DNA of 55,403 nt. It comes from an uncultured Candidatus Actinomarina sp. (GTDB taxonomy: Bacteria; Actinomycetota; Acidimicrobiia; Actinomarinales; Actinomarinaceae). The number at the start of each line of letters is the position of its first letter. Position 1 is the stretch's first letter. The notes under the pieces are model-generated. The model ran no database searches. It worked only from the letters and a program-made list of their open reading frames with translations, and was not told the DNA's origin. Positions 1 to 9,853 of the stretch are shown piece by piece. Location: NCBI GenBank assembly GCA_902521955.1, contig CABYTP010000002.1:1-55403 (forward strand), read 5' to 3'. The position numbers were made by a program, and so were the translations under genes.

Positions 1-1182
1 AATACCAGCTCTTGTTAAGTCTCCACCTTTAGCCGCAGCTTCTAATACACCTTTTAAGTGGTGTTGTGAAGCCCAACCAGCTACCAAGAATGTATTCGCT
101 GAATCAATTCCCATAGCTTGGAAAGTTCCTCTCATTGTTGCGTGTCCTGGTGTGTCCATTTCATAAGGACCAACGAAGGCCATTAGATACATGGAACCAG
201 AGTTAAACAACGGAGCCAAAGCAAATCCTTCTCTAACAAATGCATCATTAAAAGATGGTGCAGCCATCATAGAAAGAGGTGTTAAACCTTGTTGGAATGC
301 TCCACCAGCAACTTGCGCCATATGACCTGGCCCAACAGCTGGGAAATATGCATCAACAGGTTGTGTGACCATAAGTCCAACTGCTTGAGCAACGTCAAAC
401 TCTGGACTTGGAACTACATATTCCCAAGCAACAGTTAATCCGTTTGCTTCTGCAGCAGCTTTTACACCTTTGGCATAATCGCCACCATAGTCACCTGCAT
501 ATCCCATTATTCCAATTGTCTTTACATCAACTGGATAATTTGCTAAAGCCCAATCAACTGAGTTCATTCCGTCAGCACAGTATGCTGCACCGAACTCAAT
601 TACTAGACCTTTGTCAACAGATTTATATGACCAACCAGAATACCAACTCATTGGAGCTGCAATCAGGTTGTCTTTATCCATTTCGTCAAGAATAAATAAT
701 GTTTGAGGCGTACCAAGTGACATGGCTAAAGCAGCAACGCTATCTTTTTGAGCGTTGTAGCCTTCTAAGTGTTTTTGAGGATTGTATCCTGTGTCATAAC
801 CTTCTACGATTGCAACACTGTAATCTCCAACACCGCCTGATTGGTTAGCCCATAGCCAAAATGCTCTTTGGCCTGTTTCTAACGCAGGTCCTAGTGGTCC
901 ATATGGTCCTGTATAATCATTGAGTAAACCAAGATATATACATCCTTTAGAAGGATCTGCACCTGTTGGTACTCCACCTACTTCTGAAGGACAAGGATCT
1001 GACGTAATTCCAACACCTGTGTCGACTGTAGATGCAGTAGTAACAGCTGGAGAATCAAGAGTTTCCACAACTTCAGGAGTTGCTTCCTCTACTGTTTCCT
1101 CCGCGGTATCTCCACCACAAGCTACTAGGACAAGGGCTAGAACTGTAAAAAGAATGATTCCCTGCTTACGCAATGGTTTCAT
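1..1182 (-). CDS. Branched-chain amino acid-type ABC transporter substrate-binding lipoprotein (partial, C-terminus off window)
   Basis: Reverse-strand reading frame MKPLRKQGIILFTVLALVLVACGGDTAEE... with lipobox LVAC, open to window edge (hence absent from ORF track); last gene of liv operon; periplasmic binding protein-like segments (GLLNDYTGPYGPLG, IGIMGYAGDYGGDYAKG). Confidence 0.85.
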   Translation of the reverse strand, partial: MKPLRKQGIILFTVLALVLVACGGDTAEETVEEATPEVVETLDSPAVTTASTVDTGVGITSDPCPSEVGGVPTGADPSKGCIYLGLLNDYTGPYGPLGPALETGQRAFWLWANQSGGVGDYSVAIVEGYDTGYNPQKHLEGYNAQKDSVAALAMSLGTPQTLFILDEMDKDNLIAAPMSWYSGWSYKSVDKGLVIEFGAAYCADGMNSVDWALANYPVDVKTIGIMGYAGDYGGDYAKGVKAAAEANGLTVAWEYVVPSPEFDVAQAVGLMVTQPVDAYFPAVGPGHMAQVAGGAFQQGLTPLSMMAAPSFNDAFVREGFALAPLFNSGSMYLMAFVGPYEMDTPGHATMRGTFQAMGIDSANTFLVAGWASQHHLKGVLEAAAKGGDLTRAGI

Positions 1183-1241
1183 TTTTTCCCCCTATATTTA
1201 ATTAGTACTAATAAGTATTAGATTACTAGGTTTTTGGAGTC

Positions 1242-2345
1242 CTAGTAGGAAAATGGCCAAGCTTTAAAATAATTGCGTAACCTAAACCAAATACCCCAAA
1301 GCCCTCTGGGTTCAAAAATTAGGAAAGATATGATGAATAAACCAAATAAAATTCTCTCAATCTGACCCAAGTTTAATGGAAGAGATTGTTCACCTATTTC
1401 AAAAACATGTAATAATAACTGAATTACGGCTGGGAACATAGTGTAGAAAAAAGCACCAAATAAAGGTCCTAGAACAGTTCCAGCACCTCCAATAACAACA
1501 ATAGCAACAAAAACAATAGAATAAAGGAGGTTGAAAGTTCCCGGTTCAACTCCTCCTGAAACTGTGAAAAACATAGCACCACTTATGCCACCAAAAAAGC
1601 TAGACAAAGCAAAAGCAGAAGCTTTGTACCTAAATATATTTATACCTATGGCCTCAGCAGCTATATCACCATCTCTGATTGCAGAATATGCTCTTCCTGC
1701 TCTAGATCTAACTAAGTTTTTAATTCCAAGCCCACACAATATGCACAAAGTTAAGGAGAGCAAATAGAGTATTTGATTTTTTTCAAGAAAATAATTGCCA
1801 ATTTGATATCCATTTTCTAAATCTATTCCAAATAATTTTAATCTTGCTACTTTTCTACCCAATCCAGCTCCACCTGTCAAAGATTTAAAATTTGAAAATA
1901 AGTGTGATCCAATAAAAACTAGAGCCAAAGTTACCAATCCTAAATTTAAGCCCTTTAACCTGACAGTAATGGGAGCAATAATTAATCCAACAATTGCTGC
2001 TGTAATACCTGCGACTGGTAACCATATAAGCATATCCAACTCAAAACCAACTACATTTGCTCCTGCGAGCCCTCCAATAACTGCAGATGTATAAGTTCCA
2101 ATACCTACAAAAAACCCATGTGCTAGGTTAATTTGACCAGCAAAACCAGAAACTATATTTAAACCCCATGCTGCAATAGACATTAAAAATGATGAAGTAA
2201 GTAGGTAGATCCAATATTCTGATGCTATAAAACATAAAGAAAAAGAAAAGGCGACCATAATAAAGAACCAACTTTTTTGAGTGTTGTTAGAAAATATTGC
2301 AGATTCTTTATTGTAATCCGTATAAAGATTTGGCCTACCTCTCAT
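1242..2345 (-). CDS. livM: Branched-chain amino acid ABC transporter permease LivM-like
   Basis: ORF 367 aa; multi-TM, 'AAWGLNIVSGFAGQINLAHGFFVGIGTYTSA' and 'VVIGGAGTVLGPLFGAFF' typical of LivM. Confidence 0.9.
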   Translation of the reverse strand: MRGRPNLYTDYNKESAIFSNNTQKSWFFIMVAFSFSLCFIASEYWIYLLTSSFLMSIAAWGLNIVSGFAGQINLAHGFFVGIGTYTSAVIGGLAGANVVGFELDMLIWLPVAGITAAIVGLIIAPITVRLKGLNLGLVTLALVFIGSHLFSNFKSLTGGAGLGRKVARLKLFGIDLENGYQIGNYFLEKNQILYLLSLTLCILCGLGIKNLVRSRAGRAYSAIRDGDIAAEAIGINIFRYKASAFALSSFFGGISGAMFFTVSGGVEPGTFNLLYSIVFVAIVVIGGAGTVLGPLFGAFFYTMFPAVIQLLLHVFEIGEQSLPLNLGQIERILFGLFIISFLIFEPRGLWGIWFRLRNYFKAWPFSY

Positions 2346-3262
2346 ACCCTCTCAACCTCCTCAGTGCCGAACAGGCCATCAGGTCTGAAAATTAAAATTA
2401 CAAACATTATTAAGTAAGGAGCTAAAAGAGAAAAACCACTTCCAAGAGAGAAGCCAATTAGATTTTCAAACGGTATTTGATAGTAAGCAACATAACCTTG
2501 AGTAAGACCAATAATAATTGAGCCAACAACTGCTCCTGGTATTGAATCTAATCCACCAATTACAACAGCTGGCAGAGCTCGTAGTGCTATCAGAAAACTA
2601 AATTGACCTAGTGTATTGAAACCACCAGTGATAAAAAATCCAGCAAATGCAGCCAAAATTCCAGCAATAAACCAGGCAAGGCCAAAAATTCTACCAACAT
2701 TTATACCTTGAGCTAATGCAGCCTCCTGGTCAAATGATGTTGCCCTCATCGCAACACCGTATTTAGATCTTTTAAAGAATACTGACAATATTGCGATTAT
2801 TAATATTGCAGTCACCAAAGCACTTAATTCTAGAAATTTTAAATTTACCCCTCCAACATTTACGGCACCGAAATTTCCAAAAGATGGGAATGGATCACCA
2901 AGATATCTTGGATTTATCCCAATCCAACTATCAAGTACTGTTCTTAGCAAAATGTCAATACCAATAGTTAATATAGCTACTGAAAAAACTGGTTCCCCAA
3001 CCATTGGCCTTAAAAAAGTTCTTTCAATAATTAAACTCAGCACACCAGTAAGAAATATACCTAGGATTAAAGCAAGCCAAAAAGGTATGCCTCTGTCAAC
3101 TGCTAAAGAGCTTATAATTCCAGCACCAACAACTGCAAGTGCAGGTTGAGCGAAACTTAGAACATCCATTGACTTGTAAATCAAAACAAAGCCAATAGCA
3201 ACTAAGGAATATATCGCCGCAAGCGAAAGCCCTTCAACAGTTGCTTGTAAAAATATTGTCAA
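2342..3262 (-). CDS. livH: Branched-chain amino acid ABC transporter permease LivH-like
   Basis: ORF 306 aa; 'GLSLAAIYSLVAIGFVLIYKSMDVLSFAQ', 'ALPAVVIGGLDSIPGAVVGSIIIG'; 4-nt overlap with livM. Confidence 0.9.
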   Translation of the reverse strand: MTIFLQATVEGLSLAAIYSLVAIGFVLIYKSMDVLSFAQPALAVVGAGIISSLAVDRGIPFWLALILGIFLTGVLSLIIERTFLRPMVGEPVFSVAILTIGIDILLRTVLDSWIGINPRYLGDPFPSFGNFGAVNVGGVNLKFLELSALVTAILIIAILSVFFKRSKYGVAMRATSFDQEAALAQGINVGRIFGLAWFIAGILAAFAGFFITGGFNTLGQFSFLIALRALPAVVIGGLDSIPGAVVGSIIIGLTQGYVAYYQIPFENLIGFSLGSGFSLLAPYLIMFVILIFRPDGLFGTEEVERV

Positions 3263-5109
3263 CTATACATTCCTTCAATTAGTTCGCTAAATTGCTCCAT
3301 TAACACATTTCTTTTAATTTTTTGTGTAGCAGTTAACTCTCCATCTTCATGATCAAGCTCTTTTGGTATCATTCTAAATTTTCTAATTTCTAAAGATGAG
3401 GTCTGTTCATTTGCTTTAATAATCTCTCTCCACACTAAGTCTTGGACCTCTTTCTTCTCAGATAAATCCCTGTAGGTTGTATGAGGAATATTCTTTCTTA
3501 ATGCCCAGTTTGAAACTGTATCAAACTCAATCGCTATCAATGCTGATAGAAATTTTCTTTTATCTCCAATAACAATTGCATCTTTTATGAATGGTGAAAT
3601 TTTTATCTTATTTTCAATTTCTTGAGGTGAGACATTTTTTCCTCCACTGGTGATAATGATATCTTTTTTTCTATCAACAATTTTAAGAAACTCACCTTCA
3701 AAAACTCCGACATCTCCTGTGTGGAGCCATCCGTCTTCATCAATGGTTTCTTTTGTTGCCTCTTCATTTTTAAAATACCCTTTAAAAACTGCGCCCCCTT
3801 TTGTTAGAACTTCACCATCTTCCGCAAGCTTGATTTCCATTCCGTGATTAGGGACACCTACTGTACCTAATTTCATTTTTTTATCATTATTTCCAGATGC
3901 ATATCCACAATTCTCTGTCATGCCATATCCTTCAAAAATTGGAACTCCTAATGCTAAAAAGAACTTAAGAATTTCAGGTGCTATTGGTGCAGCACCAGAT
4001 ATAGCTGTTTCTGCTTTGCTTAAACCTAACTTTTTCTTAAGAGCTCTAAATGAAAGAAGCCAACCTATTTTTAATAAAATATTTGCAATAGGGTCATTAA
4101 AATTACGGTTTAATTTGCGTTCAGCTGCAATATTCCCTAAATACATTGACACTTTAAATAGCTGTCTTTTAATAAAAGTAGCATCCTTCATCCTCACTAT
4201 TGCTGCTGAATGCATTCTCTCCAAAATTCTTGGTACTGCCGGAAAGATTGTTGGTTGAATTTCAGCTAAATCCATTTGTACAGTATCAATTGATTCGGCA
4301 AAGTTTATAGTAGCCATCGTATGTGAGGCAATTAATAAATCAGTAAGCCTTCCAAAAATATGACATAGTGGTAGATATGAAAGAAACTGAGGTTCTTTTG
4401 ATTTTACGCTTTCAACTAAAGAAAAATTTGGAATCTGAGATGCAACCCACGAAATGTTTCCATGTGTAATCATAGAGCCTTTTGGCCGACCTGTAGTACC
4501 TGAAGTGTAAACTAAAAATGCTACATCATCATCAACTAATGTTTCAAGCTGTTGGTCAACATAATCTGGAAAAGACTCAAACTCAGACTTTCCAATTTCA
4601 AGAAATTCATCAAAATGCATTAATTTAGGATGATCGTAGTTATATAAACCCCTGTCTTCAAAATATACTATTTTTTCAAGCTCTGGAAGATTATCAATAA
4701 CCTCAAGTGCTTTATCAACTTGTTCTTGATCCTCTGCAAATAAGATTTTAGTTTCTGAGTGCGAAAGGAGATACTCTACTTCTGACGCGGGGTTAGTTGG
4801 ATAAAGACCTACACTAATAGCACCAATAGCCTGAATTCCTATATCAGCAATAAACCATTCAGGCCTATTTTCAGAATGGATTGCAACAGAATTTCCTTTT
4901 TCAATACCAAAAAATTTTAGGCCCATTGATAGATAATTTGATCTCTTCCAAAAATCTTCATAAGTAGTCTCCTGCCAAACTCCAAACTCTTTGTATCTCA
5001 TTGCAATTTTATTAGGAAATCTAATTGATGTATCTTTAATTTTTTTAGATGGAGTCATTCCGCCATCTCTTAAAATCTCTTCATAGATTTCTGTCATTGT
5101 CATAGTCAT
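3259..5109 (-). CDS. Long-chain acyl-CoA synthetase / AMP-dependent synthetase
   Basis: ORF 616 aa; AMP-binding motif 'LVYTSGTTGRPKGSMITHGN', 'EGYGMTENCG', 'DGWLHTGDVG'; overlaps livH. Confidence 0.92.
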   Translation of the reverse strand: MTMTMTEIYEEILRDGGMTPSKKIKDTSIRFPNKIAMRYKEFGVWQETTYEDFWKRSNYLSMGLKFFGIEKGNSVAIHSENRPEWFIADIGIQAIGAISVGLYPTNPASEVEYLLSHSETKILFAEDQEQVDKALEVIDNLPELEKIVYFEDRGLYNYDHPKLMHFDEFLEIGKSEFESFPDYVDQQLETLVDDDVAFLVYTSGTTGRPKGSMITHGNISWVASQIPNFSLVESVKSKEPQFLSYLPLCHIFGRLTDLLIASHTMATINFAESIDTVQMDLAEIQPTIFPAVPRILERMHSAAIVRMKDATFIKRQLFKVSMYLGNIAAERKLNRNFNDPIANILLKIGWLLSFRALKKKLGLSKAETAISGAAPIAPEILKFFLALGVPIFEGYGMTENCGYASGNNDKKMKLGTVGVPNHGMEIKLAEDGEVLTKGGAVFKGYFKNEEATKETIDEDGWLHTGDVGVFEGEFLKIVDRKKDIIITSGGKNVSPQEIENKIKISPFIKDAIVIGDKRKFLSALIAIEFDTVSNWALRKNIPHTTYRDLSEKKEVQDLVWREIIKANEQTSSLEIRKFRMIPKELDHEDGELTATQKIKRNVLMEQFSELIEGMYS

Positions 5110-5111
5110 AG

Positions 5112-5882
5112 TTAACCAACTCCTAAATATGCATCAATTACTTTTGAATCCTTAACAATTTCTTCTGGCCGACCCTCAGCTAATTTTTCACCAAAATTGA
5201 GTACCATTACTTCTTCAGCAATATCCATAACCATATTCATATCATGATCAACTAAAATAATTGTTTTTCCCATCTCCTCATGAATGTCGATTATAAATCG
5301 AGCAATATCTTCAGTTTCTTCATTGTTCATACCAGCAGCTGGTTCGTCTAATAGAAGTACTTCTGGGTTCAATGCTAAAGCCCTTCCAATTTCAACTCTT
5401 TTTTGTACTCCGTATGGTAAAGATAAAATATAGGAATACCTAAATTGTTCTATTTCTAAAAAGTCGATGATTTCTTCAGCAATCTTTCGTGCAGCTAATT
5501 CGCTTTTTCTAGTCTTTTTTGTGTAAAGTAAGCTAGAAATAGGCCCATAGTTAAGATGCCTATGAGCGCCGATTAAAATATTATCAAGTACAGTCATATT
5601 TTCAAATAGTTCTATATTTTGAAAAGTTCTTGCTATTCCTAACTCTGCTACTTGGTCAGGCCTCAAATCTTTAATGTTGCTGTCGCCAAAGCTCACATCA
5701 CCCTCTGTGGGTCTGTATATCCCACTAATGCAATTAAAAATTGATGTTTTCCCTGCGCCATTTGGACCAATAATAGCGTAGAGAGTTTTTGGCTTAACTT
5801 CGAAACTTACGTTATTTAGTGCCGTAATTCCACCAAATTTAAGTGTGACATTGTCAAACTTTAGTGAACTCATGACAACCAC
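5112..5882 (-). CDS. livG: Branched-chain amino acid ABC transporter ATP-binding protein LivG-like
   Basis: Walker A GPNGAGKTS, degenerate signature, Walker B EVLLLDEPAAGMN typical of LivG. Confidence 0.9.
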   Translation of the reverse strand: MVVMSSLKFDNVTLKFGGITALNNVSFEVKPKTLYAIIGPNGAGKTSIFNCISGIYRPTEGDVSFGDSNIKDLRPDQVAELGIARTFQNIELFENMTVLDNILIGAHRHLNYGPISSLLYTKKTRKSELAARKIAEEIIDFLEIEQFRYSYILSLPYGVQKRVEIGRALALNPEVLLLDEPAAGMNNEETEDIARFIIDIHEEMGKTIILVDHDMNMVMDIAEEVMVLNFGEKLAEGRPEEIVKDSKVIDAYLGVG

Positions 5883-6658
5883 CTCTTTTTCCTTTTGTAA
5901 TGCTTAACATCTTTAAATGACTTTCTTTTTGTTCCTTCTGGATTTAGTCCTAAATAAAACTCACGTACATCTTCATCTTTTAGTAAAACTTCACTTGGGT
6001 TATCCATAACAACATTTCCAGTCTCCATAATATATCCATGATCAGAAACGTTTAAAGCCATATTTGCATTTTGTTCAACTAGCAAGACCGTAACGCCTTG
6101 TTCATTAATTTCTTTTATTAAATCTGCTATTTGATCAACTAATTTTGGTGCTAGACCTAAGCTTGGTTCATCTAGTAGGAGATACGATGGATTAGACATT
6201 AAAGCTCTTCCAATTGCTAACATTTGTTGTTCCCCACCAGATAAATAACCAGCTTCACCTTTAGACCTTTGTTTTAATATTGGAAACATATCTAACACTT
6301 TTTCAATATTTGATTGAATATCTTGACTATTCGTATGGCCTCCTAATCTTAAATTTTCAACAACAGTTAACTCAGAAAAAATTCTTCTTCCTTCTAGAAC
6401 TTGGGCTATCCCCTTTTCAACAATTTTTGAAGGATTTAAATTTGTGATATCTTCACCATCGACAGATATTGTACCTTTAGTGATATCTCCATTTTGAATA
6501 TCTAATAAACCAGTTATCGAGCGAATTACAGTTGTTTTACCCGAGCCATTACTTCCTAATAGGGAAACGATTTTTCCCTTAGGTATTTCAAAAGATACTC
6601 CTCTTAGAACTAAGATTACATCCTGGTACACAACTTCTAAATTTTGAACAGATAACAT
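5870..6658 (-). CDS. livF: Branched-chain amino acid ABC transporter ATP-binding protein LivF-like
   Basis: Walker A GSNGSGKTT, 'YLSGGEQQMLAIGRALM', 'LLLDEPSLGLAPKLVDQI'. Confidence 0.9.
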   Translation of the reverse strand: MLSVQNLEVVYQDVILVLRGVSFEIPKGKIVSLLGSNGSGKTTVIRSITGLLDIQNGDITKGTISVDGEDITNLNPSKIVEKGIAQVLEGRRIFSELTVVENLRLGGHTNSQDIQSNIEKVLDMFPILKQRSKGEAGYLSGGEQQMLAIGRALMSNPSYLLLDEPSLGLAPKLVDQIADLIKEINEQGVTVLLVEQNANMALNVSDHGYIMETGNVVMDNPSEVLLKDEDVREFYLGLNPEGTKRKSFKDVKHYKRKKRWLS

Positions 6659-6790
6659 TTACGTATTCACTTTAAGGAATCAGCAAATAATTTTCAACTT
6701 ATAGGAAATTTAATGTAATAAAGTATGAAACCTTTCAAAAAATTTGATTTGTAATATTGGTTACAATTAACCTCTATTTAATATAGAAAC

Positions 6791-7999
6791 ATGGAAAAAG
6801 ATAACTACTCTCAGCAAGAGCTCTTTGAACAGAAAAAATACATATCTGATTTAATTGAAGAGAAGAGTGAAAAGAAAAGGAGTTCATTAAACATAATTCT
6901 TGGCTCATCACTCTTATCGAGTGGCATAATTTTATCTTTCTTATTTTTATTTGGCATATTTGATGAAGAGGAAATTGTCCTTCCAGAACCAATAACGATT
7001 ACCGAAACTGTTAGGGAAAAAGAACTTGTAATGCCAAGAGTTGATTCTACAGAAGTTGTTTCAATTGCAGAGTTGGCTACTAAAACCATAGTGCAAGTTC
7101 AAGTTGGAACCCTTTCGGAAGATGGAGAGTTCTTTTCTGCTGGAGGTGGTTCAGGTGTTGTTATAAGTGACGAAGGTTTAATAATGACTAATCATCATGT
7201 GATTGATAATTCAACAGAAGTTAGAGTTATTTTCGAAGACGGAAGGTTGTATGAAGCAACAATTATTGGATCTGATAAGTTAACTGATATTGGATTAATA
7301 AAAATTAATGCATCCAATCTTATTCCTATTGCAATTGGCAACAGTGACAACATGCTAGTTGGAGATTTAGCAGTTGCGATTGGACACCCTTTGACGCTGG
7401 GTGCAGCTCCAACTGTAACCACAGGAGTAGTTTCTGCACTAGAGAGACGTCTTGATGTTGGTGGTGACACAATGGATTCAGCAGTTACATTATTTGGATT
7501 AATTCAAACAGATGCCCCAATAACAAGAGGCTCAAGTGGTGGGGCTTTAATAAATAAAAATGGTGAACTTATAGGAATTACAACTGCTATTGCAACTGCA
7601 GATGTGGGAGCTGAAGGACTTGGATTTGCCGTACCTGTAAACTTGGCATTAGGTATTGCTGAAGATTTAATTAGTGATGGAAAAATTTTACATGCCTTCC
7701 TAGGAATATTAGGCGCACAACATTTTGAAACTGCTGCTGATGGTGCAAGGGTCTTCTCTGGTGTCTTTATACAAGAACTATATGGTCCAGGAGGAGAAGC
7801 ATTTGCTATTGGTAAAGCTGGGGCTCTTCCTGGTGACGTTATTAAAACAATTAATGGAGAAAATGTAAAAACGCTAGACGGCCTTATAACTATATTGCGT
7901 ACTAAAAGAGCAGGCGATCAAGTTGAAATTCAAATCATGAGAGATTCACAAGCAATTACTTTAGTTTTCCAGCTAGATTTACGACCATCTGATGTTTAA
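6791..7999 (+). CDS. HtrA/DegP-like trypsin-type serine protease with N-terminal TM and C-terminal PDZ domain
   Basis: 402 aa; TM near residue 40; catalytic-type motifs 'TNHHVI', 'TDIGLIKI', 'ITRGSSGGALINKNGELIGI'; PDZ-like C-terminus 'GALPGDVIKTINGENV'. Confidence 0.92.
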   Translation: MEKDNYSQQELFEQKKYISDLIEEKSEKKRSSLNIILGSSLLSSGIILSFLFLFGIFDEEEIVLPEPITITETVREKELVMPRVDSTEVVSIAELATKTIVQVQVGTLSEDGEFFSAGGGSGVVISDEGLIMTNHHVIDNSTEVRVIFEDGRLYEATIIGSDKLTDIGLIKINASNLIPIAIGNSDNMLVGDLAVAIGHPLTLGAAPTVTTGVVSALERRLDVGGDTMDSAVTLFGLIQTDAPITRGSSGGALINKNGELIGITTAIATADVGAEGLGFAVPVNLALGIAEDLISDGKILHAFLGILGAQHFETAADGARVFSGVFIQELYGPGGEAFAIGKAGALPGDVIKTINGENVKTLDGLITILRTKRAGDQVEIQIMRDSQAITLVFQLDLRPSDV

Positions 8000-9039
8000 T
8001 GTCTGACGATATTTTTTCACAACTTTTTAATTTATTTAATAGTGATGATGAGAATGTAAACTGGAAGCTCGCAGAACAAATAAGCAATCATATTAATAAA
8101 GATAGTCAAACTGACTACCTCCTATCAAATCATGACTTAAACTATCAAGAAATTTTTAGAGTCATTCAGCTCAGTAATGAAAATCAGGGAGATTTAAATA
8201 ATTCACCAAAAGAAATCTCAATTCTAGATACAAAAGATTACGGTGTTTGGTTTTTGAACTCAATTAAACATTTTGACTTTAGCGATCTACAGATGATTGA
8301 CAGTAATGCCCTAGGACTAGCTGGAAATCAATCTTCATTAATTGGAATGCAACTAGGAAATATTGCAGGGTTTTTAAGCAAAAATACATGGGGTCTTAGT
8401 CACTTTGGAATTATTCTCCCAAAAAATAATAAGTTAGCAATAAATAAGAAGAACTTTGACCTACGTATAGATCAATTTGAAATTGATGATAAGGAAGCAA
8501 CAATGGCACTAATGCTATTAGAATTTGTAGCACTATCTCTAGGAAAGTATCCAGCTCCTTTCTCGTATGTTGTAACACAAATGAAAAAAAGCAATGAGGA
8601 GCTTCTTGATCAAATAAAGAATATTGAACCAAATTTTGATGCTACAAATTTTTCAAATCCTGAAGAGCTTATGCAAAATATTCCTCAACTTAACAACTTT
8701 GACATGGAAGCAATATTAGATGTAATATTTGCCCCTTTAAGTTTTTATAGATCAGTAATAAAATTTTTAGCAAAAAATATTCTTAATATTATTGATGCAA
8801 GTGTAATTGATCTAGTAATGGATTTGGGTCTAGTTTCTAATCAAGGCCCAACCAGTGATTTTGAATTGAAGATATCAAAATATGATGAGGCTTCAGATGG
8901 TTTTATTGAATTTTTAAATAATTCATCAAATCAATTTTCACTGCTTGATATTATTTCAGATCAAAATTTAATACCATCACTCGATGAGCTTAATGACCCA
9001 ATATCATGGGCTGCCAGAACTTCTTTACCGCCTATTTAA
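7999..9039 (+). CDS. Divergent Zincin_2 (DUF2342)-like protein, apparently lacking the metal-binding motif
   Basis: 346 aa; 'VNWKLAEQIS', 'SLIGMQLGNIAGFLSKNTWGLS', 'WAARTSLPP' resemble the DUF2342 layout; overlaps htrA stop. Confidence 0.5.
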   Translation: MSDDIFSQLFNLFNSDDENVNWKLAEQISNHINKDSQTDYLLSNHDLNYQEIFRVIQLSNENQGDLNNSPKEISILDTKDYGVWFLNSIKHFDFSDLQMIDSNALGLAGNQSSLIGMQLGNIAGFLSKNTWGLSHFGIILPKNNKLAINKKNFDLRIDQFEIDDKEATMALMLLEFVALSLGKYPAPFSYVVTQMKKSNEELLDQIKNIEPNFDATNFSNPEELMQNIPQLNNFDMEAILDVIFAPLSFYRSVIKFLAKNILNIIDASVIDLVMDLGLVSNQGPTSDFELKISKYDEASDGFIEFLNNSSNQFSLLDIISDQNLIPSLDELNDPISWAARTSLPPI

Positions 9040-9082
9040 TTTAAACTTCGCTATCATATATTTATTAAGAAAGGACTAAATT

Positions 9083-9538
9083 ATGTCATTAAATGTTGGA
9101 GATAAAATACCAGAATTTGAATTGTACAATCACGATAAAACTAAACACAGCGATCAGGATTACCTCGGCCAAAAAACAATGTTTGTTTTTATGCCTTTTC
9201 CTTTCAGCAGTGTTTGTGATAAAGAAATTTGCGAACTTAGAGATTACCAAGAATCATTTATTAAAGAACATACCAACACCGTTTTAATTACTGTTGGTGC
9301 TAGTCCTACCAATAGAGCCTGGTCTGAACACTACAAAATTGAATTCCCAATTCTATCTGACTTTTGGCCCCATGGTGAAGTTGCTAAAAAGTTCGGATGC
9401 TTTCATGATGTAGCTGGTATTTCTTTGAGATATACGTATATAACAAATGAAGAAAACGTTATAACTGAAATTATTAAGAGTGATGAAATAGGTGTTGAAA
9501 GAGATTTCAGTGAATATTCAGAAAGTTTCGGTATTTAA
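9083..9538 (+). CDS. Peroxiredoxin (AhpC/TSA family, AhpE-like)
   Basis: 151 aa; 'FMPFPFSSVCDKEICELRDY' peroxidatic Cys context; preceded by AAAGGA RBS. Confidence 0.85.
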   Translation: MSLNVGDKIPEFELYNHDKTKHSDQDYLGQKTMFVFMPFPFSSVCDKEICELRDYQESFIKEHTNTVLITVGASPTNRAWSEHYKIEFPILSDFWPHGEVAKKFGCFHDVAGISLRYTYITNEENVITEIIKSDEIGVERDFSEYSESFGI

Positions 9539-9816
9539 CCAACATCCCTAATATCAAATTCAGCAGCTCTTTGTCTTTTGATGCGTCTTCTTTCTCTTTC
9601 AGAAAGACCGCCCCAAATTCCAAACTTTTCTGAATTCTCTACAGCATATTCAAGACACTGATCTTGTACTGTGCATGCCCTGCATATTGCTTTGGCTTTA
9701 CGAGTAGAAGCTCCTCTTTCGGGAAAGAATAAATCAGCATCTGCACCTTTACAATTTCCCTCTTCTGTCCATGATGGCATTCCGCCTATTAAATCTTCTG
9801 TAATTGATTGTTCCAC
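9535..9816 (-). CDS. WhiB-family transcriptional regulator
   Basis: 93 aa; four Cys arrangement C...CRACTVQDQC, 'GIWGGLSERERRRIKRQ' hallmark; GTG start with AAGGAG RBS. Confidence 0.95.
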   Translation of the reverse strand: MEQSITEDLIGGMPSWTEEGNCKGADADLFFPERGASTRKAKAICRACTVQDQCLEYAVENSEKFGIWGGLSERERRRIKRQRAAEFDIRDVG

Positions 9817-9831
9817 CCGTACTCCTTATTG

Positions 9832-9853
9832 TAAATTACATATGTGTAATTTA
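9832..9853. promoter_or_regulatory. Perfect palindrome in whiB 5' region
   Basis: TAAATTACA-TATG-TGTAATTTA; next to promoter-like TTGACA-N15-TATAAA on the minus strand. Confidence 0.5.

Noticed and set aside
408-1201. Plus-strand ORFs 408-695 and 920-1201
   Set aside because: Antisense to the substrate-binding lipoprotein whose minus-strand frame has clear signal peptide and family features.
1225-1246. ACTAGG-N10-CCTAGT hairpin between livM and the SBP gene
   Set aside because: Overlaps the livM stop, no U-tract; could modulate mRNA stability but is too weak to claim as terminator.
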